This document shows positions 1 through 10,327 of a stretch of 64,000 bases of DNA, piece by piece (position 1 is the first letter of the stretch; every line of letters begins with the position of its first letter). The position numbers and the translations under genes were made by a program. The stretch comes from Dactylis glomerata (Eukaryota > Streptophyta > Magnoliopsida > Poales > Poaceae): the NCBI GenBank assembly GCA_007115705.1, contig QXEO01000143.1, positions 924,072 through 988,071 on the forward strand. The letters are read 5' to 3'. The notes under the pieces were generated by a model. The model saw nothing but the letters and a program-made list of their open reading frames with translations. It did no database searches and was not told the DNA's origin.

Positions 1-480
1 CTACCATATTATGTTAATAGCGATTACCAGGTTAATTAGCCACAATTAACAAAATATCTATAAAATAATTACATGTTTATAAAACACTCACCAGCGGTAC
101 CAACTTCTAGATTAACTAGTCACATCAGATTAATTAGCCATGGTTATCAGATTAACAAGCCACAATTATCAAATTATTCACGAAATAATTACATGTTTAT
201 AAAGCACACACCAGCACTAGCAACTTCTAAATTAACTAGCCATCAGATTATGTAGCCACGATTACCAGGTTAATTAGCCACTTCTGCCGGATTACAATAT
301 CTTAGTAAACAACTAGTACCATGTTCTTTCACAAAGCATTAGCAGCGATTACAAGATTAATTAACCATAATTTCCAGATTAATTGTCTATGTAAACAATT
401 ACTACCATAATCTTTGACAAAAGCAATTACCATGTTCTTTCACATTTGGCAGATTAATTTGCCAGAATTGCCTGATTAAT
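1..480. repeat. Degenerate AT-rich minisatellite
   Basis: The stretch is built from a loosely repeated unit of about 20-22 bp resembling GATTAATTAGCCACAATTACC. A higher-order 120-bp copy is visible: the block from about 61 matches the block from about 181 over ACATGTTTATAAA and the following CACCAGC and CAACTTCTA segments. Unit spacing is irregular and copies differ by many substitutions, so this is an old, decayed array. Short open frames inside it are repeat translations and not genes. Confidence 0.7.
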
Positions 481-499
481 TGCGAGCTAAGCAAGCTGC

Positions 500-1180
500 C
501 TAGCAGATGGATCGATAGGACTTTGGCAAGCAATCTAGCTGGGTGCCTAGTGCGCGCGCGCATGGAAAAAATTGGCATACGAGAGGAGGCGCTTCACAAC
601 GGCCCTCAGCCAGGACCTTCCTACGCCCTACGCTCGATGCAGACGGCGAGCTCCAGCGCAAGCGCGCGCAGACCAGGGCCACGAGCCGGGGGAACTCACC
701 GCGCCTGTGGAGCTCGTCCAAGCAGCCATTCAGCGCGCTCCGGCGCCAGCGACAGGACGACGCGGAGGAGGCTGCGCTCAGAAACGCATCCACGGCGGAA
801 CCACCATCACCGGCCCTGCGAACAAGGCAGCAGCGCGAGCACCGTCTCGCACCCGTATTTGACAGCGATGGCTGCCGTGTCGGGGCACCGAGTCCTAGAG
901 CCGCGCATAGGACCGCCGCCGCTGCGCCTCGATGGCCGCAAGCACGCCGTGCCGGTGCACCGAGTCCTGGTGTCGCCCGTCGGACTGGTCCGCAGCCGCG
1001 CCACCAGCTCCCATAGGAGCTCGAGGAACCTCCGCTGCGCTCGGGAACGTGTGGCTGGAGCGGGCAGAGGAGGTGCGGCGGTGAACGGATAAGGTTGGTG
1101 ATGTAGAGATAAGAGTGAGAGGTGATTTAAATCGGACGGTCTGTGTCCCGCCGCACGCGCGAACGAGACGTGCGGCGCCT
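500..1180. other. GC-rich island with overlapping open frames, unidentified
   Basis: GC content rises sharply at about 500 and falls again after 1180. Long open frames occur in several frames on both strands (for example 523-1092 and 543-1016 on +), as expected from high GC alone. None gave a family I recognise. The composition is arginine, alanine and serine rich, and a 12-bp GCACCGAGTCCT motif is repeated at about 884 and 958. It could be a decayed first exon or a captured gene fragment. I do not call a gene. Confidence 0.35.
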
Positions 1181-1430
1181 CTTATTATCTTTTCCCAATA
1201 TTAAAACATATAGGATATTATTTTCCACATATAATAACTTTAAAATAATTAGAACGAGATGACAAGAATAGACATGAGACAAATTAGTTTGATAGACACC
1301 ATCCAGCGCATTAGCGCAACATCACCGTAAGCTAATTAAGCTCTGTAATCTGCACTTGCATTGGGCGCAGTGCATCACTTCAGTTTATTCTTTGCCTTGA
1401 GTTCCGACTATGTTGATCTCTTCTTGCAAG

Positions 1431-1830
1431 AGGTCTGGTCCAATGAGGAGGAGAGGCAGTGGGAGGCGTGCCGTCTCCGGGCAAAGATCTACGCCTAAAC
1501 GTAAGTTCACAATCAAGCAACTGCATGTCAAGGTGAAACATACTGCAGTCTGACGGCTGAAACTGAAATTGCAAGTACGCCAAGGAGAGCGGCTGTTGGC
1601 GAGCGGCGCGTACGAGGGCGTCCAGCAGGACATGGTAATGAATAACAAACTAATCGCCAGAACTTCAGATCCATTGTGAGGAAGTGTGTGTGATGAGATT
1701 TTCTTGGGATTAAATTGCTGCAGACGAGTACTCTTTCAAGGCGCTGCCAGTCGTCGAGAAGAGGACTGCGCAGGGAGGCATAAGGCTGGCAGCGATCCTC
1801 AACCGGATCTTCAGTAGGAAGAACAGCAGG
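1431..1830 (+). pseudogene. 3' exons of an S1/P1-type nuclease gene, decayed
   Basis: Three exon-like pieces on the + strand resemble the C-terminus of plant S1/P1 bifunctional nucleases (zinc-dependent, secreted or vacuolar enzymes degrading single-stranded DNA and RNA). Piece one (about 1431-1500) reads VWSNEEERQWEAC and ends at a GTAAGT donor. Piece two (about 1549-1634) contains CKYA and AYEGVQQDM, in different frames. Piece three, after a TGCAG acceptor at 1723, reads LPVVEKRTAQGGIRLAAILN, the conserved C-terminal segment of the family. There is an in-frame stop near 1498, a frame change inside piece two and an intron of only 48 nt, so it is not functional. The N-terminal metal-binding half is absent. 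The assignment is from remembered family motifs and not from a search. Confidence 0.62.
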
Positions 1831-1989
1831 CCACCAGGAGCCCCTGACCCCTGCCGCTCGACCTACCTAGGGTTAGGTCTGGCAGAGGGGACGGGAGAGG
1901 ATGGGGACGGGCTGTTCTGGCCGAGAGGAGGGGCGAGGGAGGACGCCGGAGGGAGGAGGGAGAAGAGCTGTCGAGCGAGTCAACGACCA

Positions 1990-2222
1990 GACGTATCCTT
2001 ATCGCTCGAGGATGAAGGGGTTCGCTCGTTTCCAGCCAATTTCGGACCCTATGGGGTCGGAAAAGAGCGTTGCCTGGGATGGAATTCGGGAGCTCCTCCA
2101 CGGAATTTGGGCTGAATTCTGGTCCGAATTTCCATGCCACTCCAAACGCTGGAATTCAGGTTTGAATTCCGGAATTCCTGATTCCTCACCCAGTTCTATA
2201 CATCCAAACAAGGTGAAAGGGT
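1990..2222. repeat. Possible MITE end, GAATTC-rich
   Basis: A run rich in GGAATTC and GAATTCC finishes with CATCCAAACAAGG. Read on the minus strand this starts CCTTGTTTGGATG, a common style of terminus in grass Harbinger and hAT-type MITEs. I could not find the matching second end or a target duplication, so boundaries are approximate. Confidence 0.3.
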
Positions 2223-4960
2223 AATACCGTCCTATAATTCTAATTAGTTAATTAGAGGTATTTAATTCATTGGCCCACCCAAACGTATACGTATATTCAC
2301 GTATTGCCGTACTATATTTCCGCAACGATCCCCACACACATCACAGTTTTCAGGGCGCCGCCGGCTCGCCGGATGCCCATGCCCACAAAGACTTCTCGCC
2401 CGTCCCATGTAGCAGCCGTATAAGACTCTTCCTATCAAGATAATTCACCATAATTAATCAATCGATCTCCTTGAAGCCATGACTGCCGCGGCCACACTCT
2501 TGTGCTGCCTCCATGTGAAAATTTTCCGTGAAAATTTATTAATTATTCCAAGGATGGAAGCTTGCAGCGGCATGGATTTCTCCAGGAGTCTAATTAGTAA
2601 TTATAACACCAAGACCAATTGACGATTCTTAACAGATGGATTTCTCTATGAATTTACTTGAGTTCCTCGTTGAAGCTTTATGGAAGCCGCTTCAGTCTTA
2701 ACTCTGAACCAGCCAAAAGACTATCAAAGAGTAGACTACTCGCACGGTCGCACCGTCTTGGTTCTCCAGAGGGAACGGTTCCAGAGAGAGGTCGTGCGAG
2801 GCTGCCAGGAAGAACAATAGTTCCATACTTCCATTAGCATCCCCACTAGCAGACCCTCGCGGAATGTGAGAAGCTCCGGCGAGGTCGGATCTGAACTTCT
2901 CGTCGTTGGCTTGCTCCACCCCCACCGAAACTACGTCAAGTCTGAGAGAGTCTCCGACCAATTTAGGGCAAACCTTTGCCCCTGATGCGACTTTACGGAA
3001 GGAAGTTGGGTACTAGGACTCTCGATGGAGTCATGGAGATAGAGAGCCATGGAGGCATGCAACAACGCAGCAGGAAGGAGCGCGGGCCATCGTGGTAGGA
3101 GAATTCCTCACGGATACGTACGTACACGTACAGATCTGTACGATATTTAATCGGGTCATACTGGTTGGTACAACTTAATTATTTATTAATAATGGCTTAA
3201 TAATTTGTTAAAAACCATTACACCCATAATTATGAAAAGGTACCGAGCAATCTTAGCCGTTGTTGTGTTTAAGTTTTTAGAAGGGGGTATACCGAAGCAG
3301 AAGGCGCGGAGGAATCCTTTATCTCTACGCCCGCGGCAAGGTGTTACATAATGCAAGTTTGCAAAGAGACGTGCACCAAGCATAGACGGGAGCTCGGAAG
3401 AACCGGCGAGGAAGCCTTTTATGTTCTGAAGAGGGGGCTTTGTGTCGGAAGGGGATTTGGTGCACTTGAGCACCAGTGCTCCCGCCATGTGTAGGTTTGT
3501 GGTTGGTTGGTCTCCACATTAATAACCGTGCCAGAATGAATTTCCAATGAATACAAGCAGTTATAAAATAGTAAGTACGTTGGATACGCGTATGGTATAG
3601 AACAGTAGATACTGCAGCAGGTAGCAATTAATATGGTCCTGTAAGTTCAGGTAATTTGTGGCACATTTCTCGTCGGCAGGTTTATTTGGATGCCTTATTT
3701 GTTTTCACAGCTCTGGGTTGCTATCTGCTCTGAATAGACTGGCGGGTTGACAGTTTTGATTTTATAATTTTTGTCTAGTCATTGTTCTCATTAACTTTTT
3801 ACTGCCTTCCATCAACCATCTGACCGATCAACACCCACCACTCTTCCTTAGTTTATTTGGTTTGCTCATCAAGCCATTGCTCCATCCACCAAAATTCGTC
3901 ACTCCTCTTCACCGTTATAGGATCCACCACCATGGCCATGAGGATGAAGGACATGTAGATCTTGCACGCCCTGCATCCGAGGGCGAAGCTGAGCACCTAA
4001 GGACGAACTCCTCGCTCAAATCTAGTAAGTTAATCTCCATCACCATCTCGTTGCCCGTTTGTGCTCGGTTCAGCTTTGGAAGTTTAGCCGGCGGTGATTT
4101 TTGTATCCACCCTTTTTTTAATAGATCAGCCTGCATTTCAGATCACCATGTATTCAGATTATTATCTGGATCGAGTAATAAATTTACAACAACTCCGTTT
4201 GTGGCTGAGCGTCAGAAAGTTGATGGTCATGGCGTACTGCCGGTGCCACTCCCAGTCCCAGAAATTGGAACATCCGGCGACCTGATGAAGATGATAAATA
4301 AATGAGACCACGCGGCACTCACGGTTGTTGTTGTATAAAAACTTGATCAATTAGCAAACCTTACCGAGCTGGGAACTGAATTTCCCGAGCTCGACGAACA
4401 AATTATATGCAGAGGAGAGCTTGACCACAGAGCAGCAAATCAGAGGAAGGGGATGAGTGATTGCTTGCATTGAGGAAGACGATGCATCAGACATGGCTAC
4501 GACCTTGCTGGTGGCGAAAAGGGTCTCTGAGATGAAGCACGGAGTCAACCAGGGAGGAAGGAGATGGACACGCCGGAGACCATTGTTGAAGTCATATATT
4601 CACACGCCACGGCACAACGAGTAGCTCCACAGCTACAAACCTATGTGACTGACACCTACAAGACATCACACTGCACGTGATAAGCAATCGGAGCTACTCT
4701 AGCTCTCCGCTGTCCGTAAAGTTGCTCCCCATGTGGCAGGGCATTAAATGCACCTCACAGCAAAATACAGCGAAGCTGCTGCTATACCTGCTCATATACC
4801 ACTAGAAAGCAGTCCCCATACATGAAACATACAGACAAATGGATAGACAGATCAAAAGAAGCAACGGTTCAGAATGGATCCATCTGTCGAGAGCATTGAT
4901 GCTCAGGTGCCAAAACAACTTTTCGCTTTGTGTCCTACTACAATCCCTTCACGCAGGACG
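2223..4960. other. Intergenic DNA, nothing recognised
   Basis: Mixed-composition sequence with short open frames on both strands (for example 2698-2961 -, 3325-3627 -, 3862-4305 +). None has a recognisable domain, and none shows convincing splice sites. An alternating ACGTAC run lies near 3117-3135. I see no terminal repeats or LTR ends. Confidence 0.4.
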
Positions 4961-4969
4961 CAAGAAAAC

Positions 4970-6160
4970 TCAGGGTGTGTTTGGTTCTGCTGTGGATTCT
5001 TAAAAATCTCTACTAATAATATTGCTACAGGTATGGTCCATGTCTCGCAAATACGCTTTCAATCCACCAAAAAACGTTTTCAATCCACTCTCCGTCCCGC
5101 ATAATCCACCGTCCGTCCCGCACATCACCCGCCGGCTCCGGCAGCCCTCCTCCTGTACGCGTGCATGCTTCCTTCCGATGATCCCTGCATCAGCTCCCAA
5201 GCTCCGCCTCTGCTACTTCGCGGCAACGTCCTGCTGGGCTGCGCCCGCGCCCCTGCTTCTCCTTTGCCGAGCCTGCGCCCGCGTGCCCGCGCCCTTGCCC
5301 TGCGCCTACTTAGGCCTTGGCGGCTGCGTGCTCGCCGGCATCGACGCATCATCCAGCGGCTCGGGCTCATCCAAGTGCGCCCTAACCTGCATCCGCGCGT
5401 GTGCGCCCCGCGCGCTCCGCTCCCAACCTGCATGCCAAATCACCTCCGTCTGCCACTCGCGAGGAGCGCCGCCGTCGACCAGGATCGGCCCCGTGCGCTG
5501 CCTCCATCTCTCCCCTAGAGCGCAGACCGCCATGCCTCCGCACTATCGTGCTCCTCCGTCGGCACGCCATCCGCGTGCGCCTCCTCCCAATTCATGCCCA
5601 TGCTCCGCTCGATTCACCCCGGCCACCGGTGAATTGAGGCCTCTGGTGACCGAATCGGGTTAGAAGCGGCCTATTCAGCCCGAAGTCCCCGCCACACCCT
5701 GAGCAAGGACGCCAGCGACCACCATCCCCGCCACCTCCTTACCCTGCTCCGCTCGATTGGCAACAACCATCGAGGAAGACGACGAGCATGAGTATTGCGA
5801 GTAGAGGGAGAGACCCAGCGCCCCTTGCACATCCCCTCCATCATCTAGCGCGGCCACTCACCACACTAGCACCCTATAACTACGACCAGCTTCTTGGTCG
5901 AGGAGTGACCCTGGGCCCTACCGTTGCGCCAGGTCCGTGGACTCCGCTGCTGCGTCGAGCTTGAGGCTGGGGCAGCCGCGACCACGGCCGGTTGCCGCTC
6001 TTTCCCACGGGAGTTTAGCACACCGCTTAGGGGGAAATCCACACCGGCCGCCCACTGAAGTTCACCGCGTACTGATGGTGTCGTCCACGTCCTCATGTTC
6101 AGTAGACAGTTACATGTGGAATTCAGCTAACCTTCAAAGTAATTGAACTACGACCCCATT
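4970..6160. other. MITE-like terminus followed by GC-rich, gene-fragment-like DNA
   Basis: At 4972 the string CAGGGTGTGTTTGGTT resembles the ends of grass Tourist or hAT elements, but no partner end was found. From 5085 to about 6110 the sequence is strongly GC-rich with overlapping open frames in several frames (5022-5663 + is the longest, 213 codons, proline, alanine and arginine rich). No protein family was recognised. A captured or decayed exon is possible. Confidence 0.3.
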
Positions 6161-6169
6161 ATTACATCT

Positions 6170-8318
6170 TTTAGAAATCAGTCATCGGCAGTACTGATTA
6201 ACGACCATCTACAGTAGATATTTTAGGGACGATCGCCCATCACACCCGCAATTTGCCCATCACGCTAATCTTACTTGTTACCGAAGTTTAGAGCAACCAT
6301 GTGAGCTGCCGGCAACGACGCATGTTGTGCTAGCTCGATTTTTATGGACCTACCGATATGGTAAAGAACCATCGGTGCTAATGGAAAGTAAAAACAAATG
6401 ATATATAAATTTGATCTGGCATGTACTTTTGTTCAATAGTAATATTATTATCCTCTTATCAGTGCTTGCCACTCAATTTAAGAATTAGATAACTTGGGAA
6501 TATTTGGTTAGCATGTTAGCTTCATTTCTTTGATCGACATGGAATTCATATATCGGATGCTTAATGTTTAATTGCAGACCTACTCTTAAATCTTCTCAAA
6601 CATATTTTCTTCTCTTGATTCGGTATAGCTTCAAGATAACAAGAAAATACTATAGTTTTATTTTGTAAGATTTTATAAGGCTTTAGCCCATATTTGTTTT
6701 CGCGCATGAAGCTTTGGAGTTCAGAACTAAAGACACATGTAATTTTTTTCACACACAATGCATTACACCTTTTTCTTCCATTTGAAAATATTCTCATAAT
6801 CTACTTTAAAGTGAGTAACGGTACTAATCAATTAGCTATAAGGACATGAATTTTCACTCCCGTTGCAACAGCGGTCGCAAATACACTTTTAGTCCACCTA
6901 AAGTATGTTTCCTTGCCCAAACTTGAAGCATTTTCTCCCGCACCAAACTCCGTCGTCCCAGCAATACTGTTTTCCATCATGATGTTTTTGCAATTTAGTC
7001 ATGATCTCCCTCTTCCCCGAATCCACCGCACCCCGTGGGCACAAATCGACGCCGACACATCTCCACCCTGAGTTGTCACCCTGCGCCGCCACACCAGCCC
7101 GTTGCCGCTCCCTCTGGCCATGGCACGCCGCCTCCCTCCGTTTCCTGCCCCAGCTGTCTTCAAGCACTCCTGTGATCTTGCCGCACCCACTTCGGAGCGC
7201 TGCCCCGTCAAGTTCCTACAACCGTGGCGGCTGCTCATGTCCCTATTCCACGAGGTGCTCTCCATCAGCATGACTGTCGTACCGGCGCCAAGACCGCGGA
7301 CGGACACATCGACATGCTGCACCGCGTGCTGGGGATCTGTCAGTGGCCGCATCAACATGTACTCTTCTCGATAGAGTATATGGCCTTGATGGGGGCGTTG
7401 ATTTGGTCCTATTGGCCGATGCGTGTTCACGTATGACATCTGCTTGTCAAACTCGCTTTGACATATACGCCTATTGAATTGTGTGGTGTATGCTTGTATG
7501 GTTTCATTAGTAATTTGTTGTCTATGAGCAGTTGATGCAATTCTTTGATCAGCTAGATGTTTTGGAATGGATGCTACTCGGCAATGTTGTTATACGGATT
7601 AATGCCGGTAATTTAATTTTTAGATGAATGCTCGATTTGTTCAGTTCTTTGAGAGAAGATGAAACATATCTCCTAATTAGAATGTTTTATGTGCGCTGGC
7701 ATTCGGCCACCAAGGAGTGCATCACTATAAGGGGAACAAATGATGAATCCAAATGAGATAGCTTGAAGGGTCCATCGGATGCAAGAAGAATGGGCAAATC
7801 TGGAAAATATAGTTCCCCCATGAAACATGTGTCTTCTAATCTTTGGTGTTCACCAAATACAAATTAGCTGATGATACATGTTGATGGTGGCTTAAACATC
7901 CAATCTGGAGATGGAGCAGCACAATGAGCATGGCGACAAGAGAGGTGTGTAGTGAGAGCATGGTTTTTAAAGCGTCCGTAAAGCGTCGCCTAGGCGTCAA
8001 AGCGCCCTCCCTCCGTTTTGGAAAAACAGCCGCCTTGGGCGCCTAGGCGCCTAAAGCGTCCGCTTTGGCGTCGCCTAGGCGTCAAAGCGCCCCTGTTTTG
8101 CCTTAGGACGCCTTACCGCTTTAAAAACCATGAGTGAGAGGAGAAAGATCATCGTCAGGTACTCGCGGTAGTGCCGCCCTAATAGAAAAAAATGGAAGTG
8201 GCGCTGCATGGAGGAGGCGTGAGGGACAAACTTGACATTCAAAACTAGCATAGAGATGTTCATGGCCTATAACAAGATACCACAAAGTCAAACATTTGAA
8301 TTTTTTGAAATTTTAAAA
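6170..8318. other. Body of a probable Helitron, 5' end not located
   Basis: AT-rich DNA (6170-6900) is followed by a GC-rich block (about 7000-7440) with short overlapping frames and no recognisable family, then ordinary intergenic sequence up to the Helitron terminus at 8348. Carrying unrelated gene pieces is common for grass Helitrons, so the GC-rich block may be captured. The 5' TC end was not found, so the real extent is unknown. Confidence 0.3.
7959..8132. mobile_element. 174-bp hAT-type MITE
   Basis: Both ends carry the perfect 16-bp inverted repeat CATGGTTTTTAAAGCG. They are flanked by an identical 8-bp duplication AGTGAGAG (7951-7958 and 8133-8140); 8 bp is the hAT superfamily signature. 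The interior has two copies of a segment based on GCGTCGCCTAGGCGTCAAAG and a central GCGCCTAGGCGCC palindrome, so much of the element can fold into a hairpin. It has no coding capacity and would need a hAT transposase in trans. Confidence 0.9.
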
Positions 8319-8348
8319 GCTCGTAGCAGCGCACGAGCATTCACCTAG
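8319..8348 (+). mobile_element. Helitron 3' terminus (hairpin plus CTAG)
   Basis: A 6-bp-stem hairpin (GCTCGT, loop, ACGAGC) at 8319-8338 is followed six bases later by CTAG (8345-8348) and then T. This is the hairpin plus CTRR, T-flanked signature of Helitron 3' ends. The wording also resembles the CGCACGGGCATTCA..CTAGT ends common in grass Helitrons. The matching 5' end was not located. Confidence 0.6.
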
Positions 8349-8741
8349 TCTGCTGTAAGCTGTGAACTGTGAGATAAAAACTGTAAAAAAGCAGAAAGTT
8401 GTTTGGTTAAAACAACTGTAAAATTATAAATTCGATACGATTTGTCTGTATTTCCTCGGGGACCTAGATAAATTATCTATATATGTTAGTTGAATGTAAA
8501 GTACCGATCTGTACATAATTCCACATTTGAAAGAACATTTTTTAAAGAAAAAACGAGCCTTTTGTTTCACTTATCCTTCCTGGTCCATAAACAGCCGTGT
8601 CAGTACCTCTTCTGAACTTTTACAGATCAGTGAAATTGCAAATTGCGGTTAAGATTGGAGAGATACTACCGCATGGACCAACCAGATGTGTACGCAGGTA
8701 GTAGCAATCAATTTGCAAGAATTGGTTCGTACTGTGTGTAT
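8349..8741. other. Intergenic or degraded host sequence left of element A
   Basis: It opens with AAGCTGTGAACTGTGAG and a TTGTTTGGTT motif suggestive of a degraded MITE. The rest has no recognised feature. The last bases, TGTGTATGCAGG, sit exactly at the insertion point of element A and resemble a splice acceptor. The sequence resumes at 43738 beyond A. Confidence 0.4.
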
Positions 8742-8746
8742 GCAGG

Positions 8747-9023
8747 TGTCACGCAACCTGTAACACCTTAGTCCTACAAGAACGCCACCAGGGACTGGAT
8801 GGCTGGGTGGCGTGGTAAAAGGGTGTTTTGACAATTGTGTGTGGGGCCTGCGTGCCAGCTAGCAGTGTGGGGGCATATATGCCAGAGTCTTGTAACTGAA
8901 TCGTTATGACTGAATTGAGAAATAGAAACGAGAACTTCCTCCTGTCTCCTTTCTCTCTCGTTTCTTTACTCGTGAGGTCATCCGATCCTCGATCCGGCGA
9001 TCATACCAGATCGGGGTGTTACA
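8747..9023 (+). repeat. Element A 5' LTR
   Basis: 277 bp, TGTCACGC to GTGTTACA. It differs from the 3' LTR (43456-43732) at about six positions counted by eye (about 2%), with no length difference. Confidence 0.93.
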
Positions 9024-9040
9024 ACTGGTGTCAGATTCCA
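9024..9040 (+). promoter_or_regulatory. Element A primer binding site
   Basis: Directly after the LTR, ACTGGTGTCAGATTCC resembles the TGGTATCAGAGC site complementary to initiator tRNA-Met, with a few mismatches. Minus-strand DNA synthesis would start here. Confidence 0.7.
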
Positions 9041-9253
9041 GGACGAACCGCGGGGACTGAGGGTCGGTGCGCTCCCAATTCGCTGTGTGTTCGAGCTGTG
9101 AAATCCAGAGAAGCAGGACGAATTTGGGGGGGGGATTTGGCGAGCAGATCCACCCGAGTTCGTCAAAATCCGTCGATCTGTTAGCTCGACCAGTGAGGAG
9201 TCACGACAGCGCCTTCAAAGCCTTCACCGCAGACACAGCTCATCCTAGACGCG

Positions 9254-10327
9254 ATGGGCGAGGCGGCGGCAACCACAGAGGAGTCGCTCAAGGTGATTCG
9301 ATCAGCGGTGGATCTGCTGCACGGGCGATTAGCAGTCATCGACACCACGCAACAATCGCTGGTCGTGCAGATCGGCCTCATCTCCGATGCGGTCAAGGAG
9401 GGCGCGGCCATGCACGCGGACGCGGCGTGGCATCTCGCTTCGCTAGATCAGCGCGTCAGCACCACGATGCAGGCTATGGAGCGGATCCGCGCGGCCACAC
9501 CGGAAGAGGACGACTCCGACCCGGGGCTTGGCCCAGGCGTCCTCGCAGGCAAAGGTACGCTGCAACCCACACAGGTGGCTTGGTCGGGTAATGCCCCAGG
9601 TGCGTCGTTGGCTACGCAGACTGCGGCTACGCGCGCACCAGCTGGCCTCGGTTCATCACGCCCAGTTGGGGAAGAGCCACTGCTATCGGGAGGCGTTCGT
9701 TTTCAGGGCGGCGGTGTGAGGGGAGGCGCTGGTGGAGGTGGACATGGGGGCGTTGGGGGCGGTGTTCTCGGAGGCGCTGGGGGCGGTAGAACTAGCTCGC
9801 AGATCGACCCATCATCCAAGCACAACCTCAAAATGTCATTTCCACGCTTTGATGGTACTCAACCCAGAATCTGGAAGGACAAATGTCTTGCTTATTTTAG
9901 CTTATTCAGTGTCCATCCATCATTGTGGTTGGTCTCTGCCACTTTGCATATGGATGGAAATGCTGCTCTCTGGCTCAAAGCATATCGTCTGCGTCACGAG
10001 ATTGCGTCTTGGCCCGCTCTTATGACAGCAGTACAAGAGAAGTTTGGGGCAGATGATCACAGAAAGTTCATGAAATAGTTTCTAGCTCTCAAACAGAGAG
10101 GTACAGTCGAGGAGTACCAGCAACAGTTTGAAGCCTTGTCGTACCAGATCTCCATTCAGAACCCCAACTATGATGAGCAATTTTTTGTCTCACAGTTCAT
10201 CAAGGGACTCAAAACTGAGATTCGAGCTATGGTGGAGGCACAGGTGCCGACAACAGTAGAGAGGGCAATTCTGCTAGCACTGGTGCAAGAGGAAGTGATT
10301 GCTGGCAGTAAACCATGGGGCCAGTGA
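9254..10327 (+). pseudogene. Element A gag (capsid region), two in-frame stops
   Basis: Gag forms the cytoplasmic particle that packages retrotransposon RNA. The frame opens with MGEAAATTEESLKVI, followed by a heptad-like N-terminal region and a glycine-rich linker (about 9700-9800). The retrotransposon gag domain starts near KMSFPRFDGTQPRIW (about 9830) and continues through LWLKAYRLRHEIASWP and EEYQQQFEALSYQ to about 10300. In-frame stops at 10076-10078 (TAG) and 10325-10327 (TGA) break it; the frame is otherwise maintained, so these are point mutations. The ATG at 9254 is the first in this frame after the leader. The zinc knuckle lies just downstream in the same frame. Confidence 0.85.

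Noticed and set aside
523..1092. 189-codon open frame in the GC-rich island as a gene
   Set aside because: Three frames on the same strand and two on the other are open over the same stretch, the composition is low-complexity and no domain was recognised.
8008..8020. Stowaway-like CTCCCTCCGTTTT end
   Set aside because: It lies inside the hAT MITE, has no TA duplication and no partner end.
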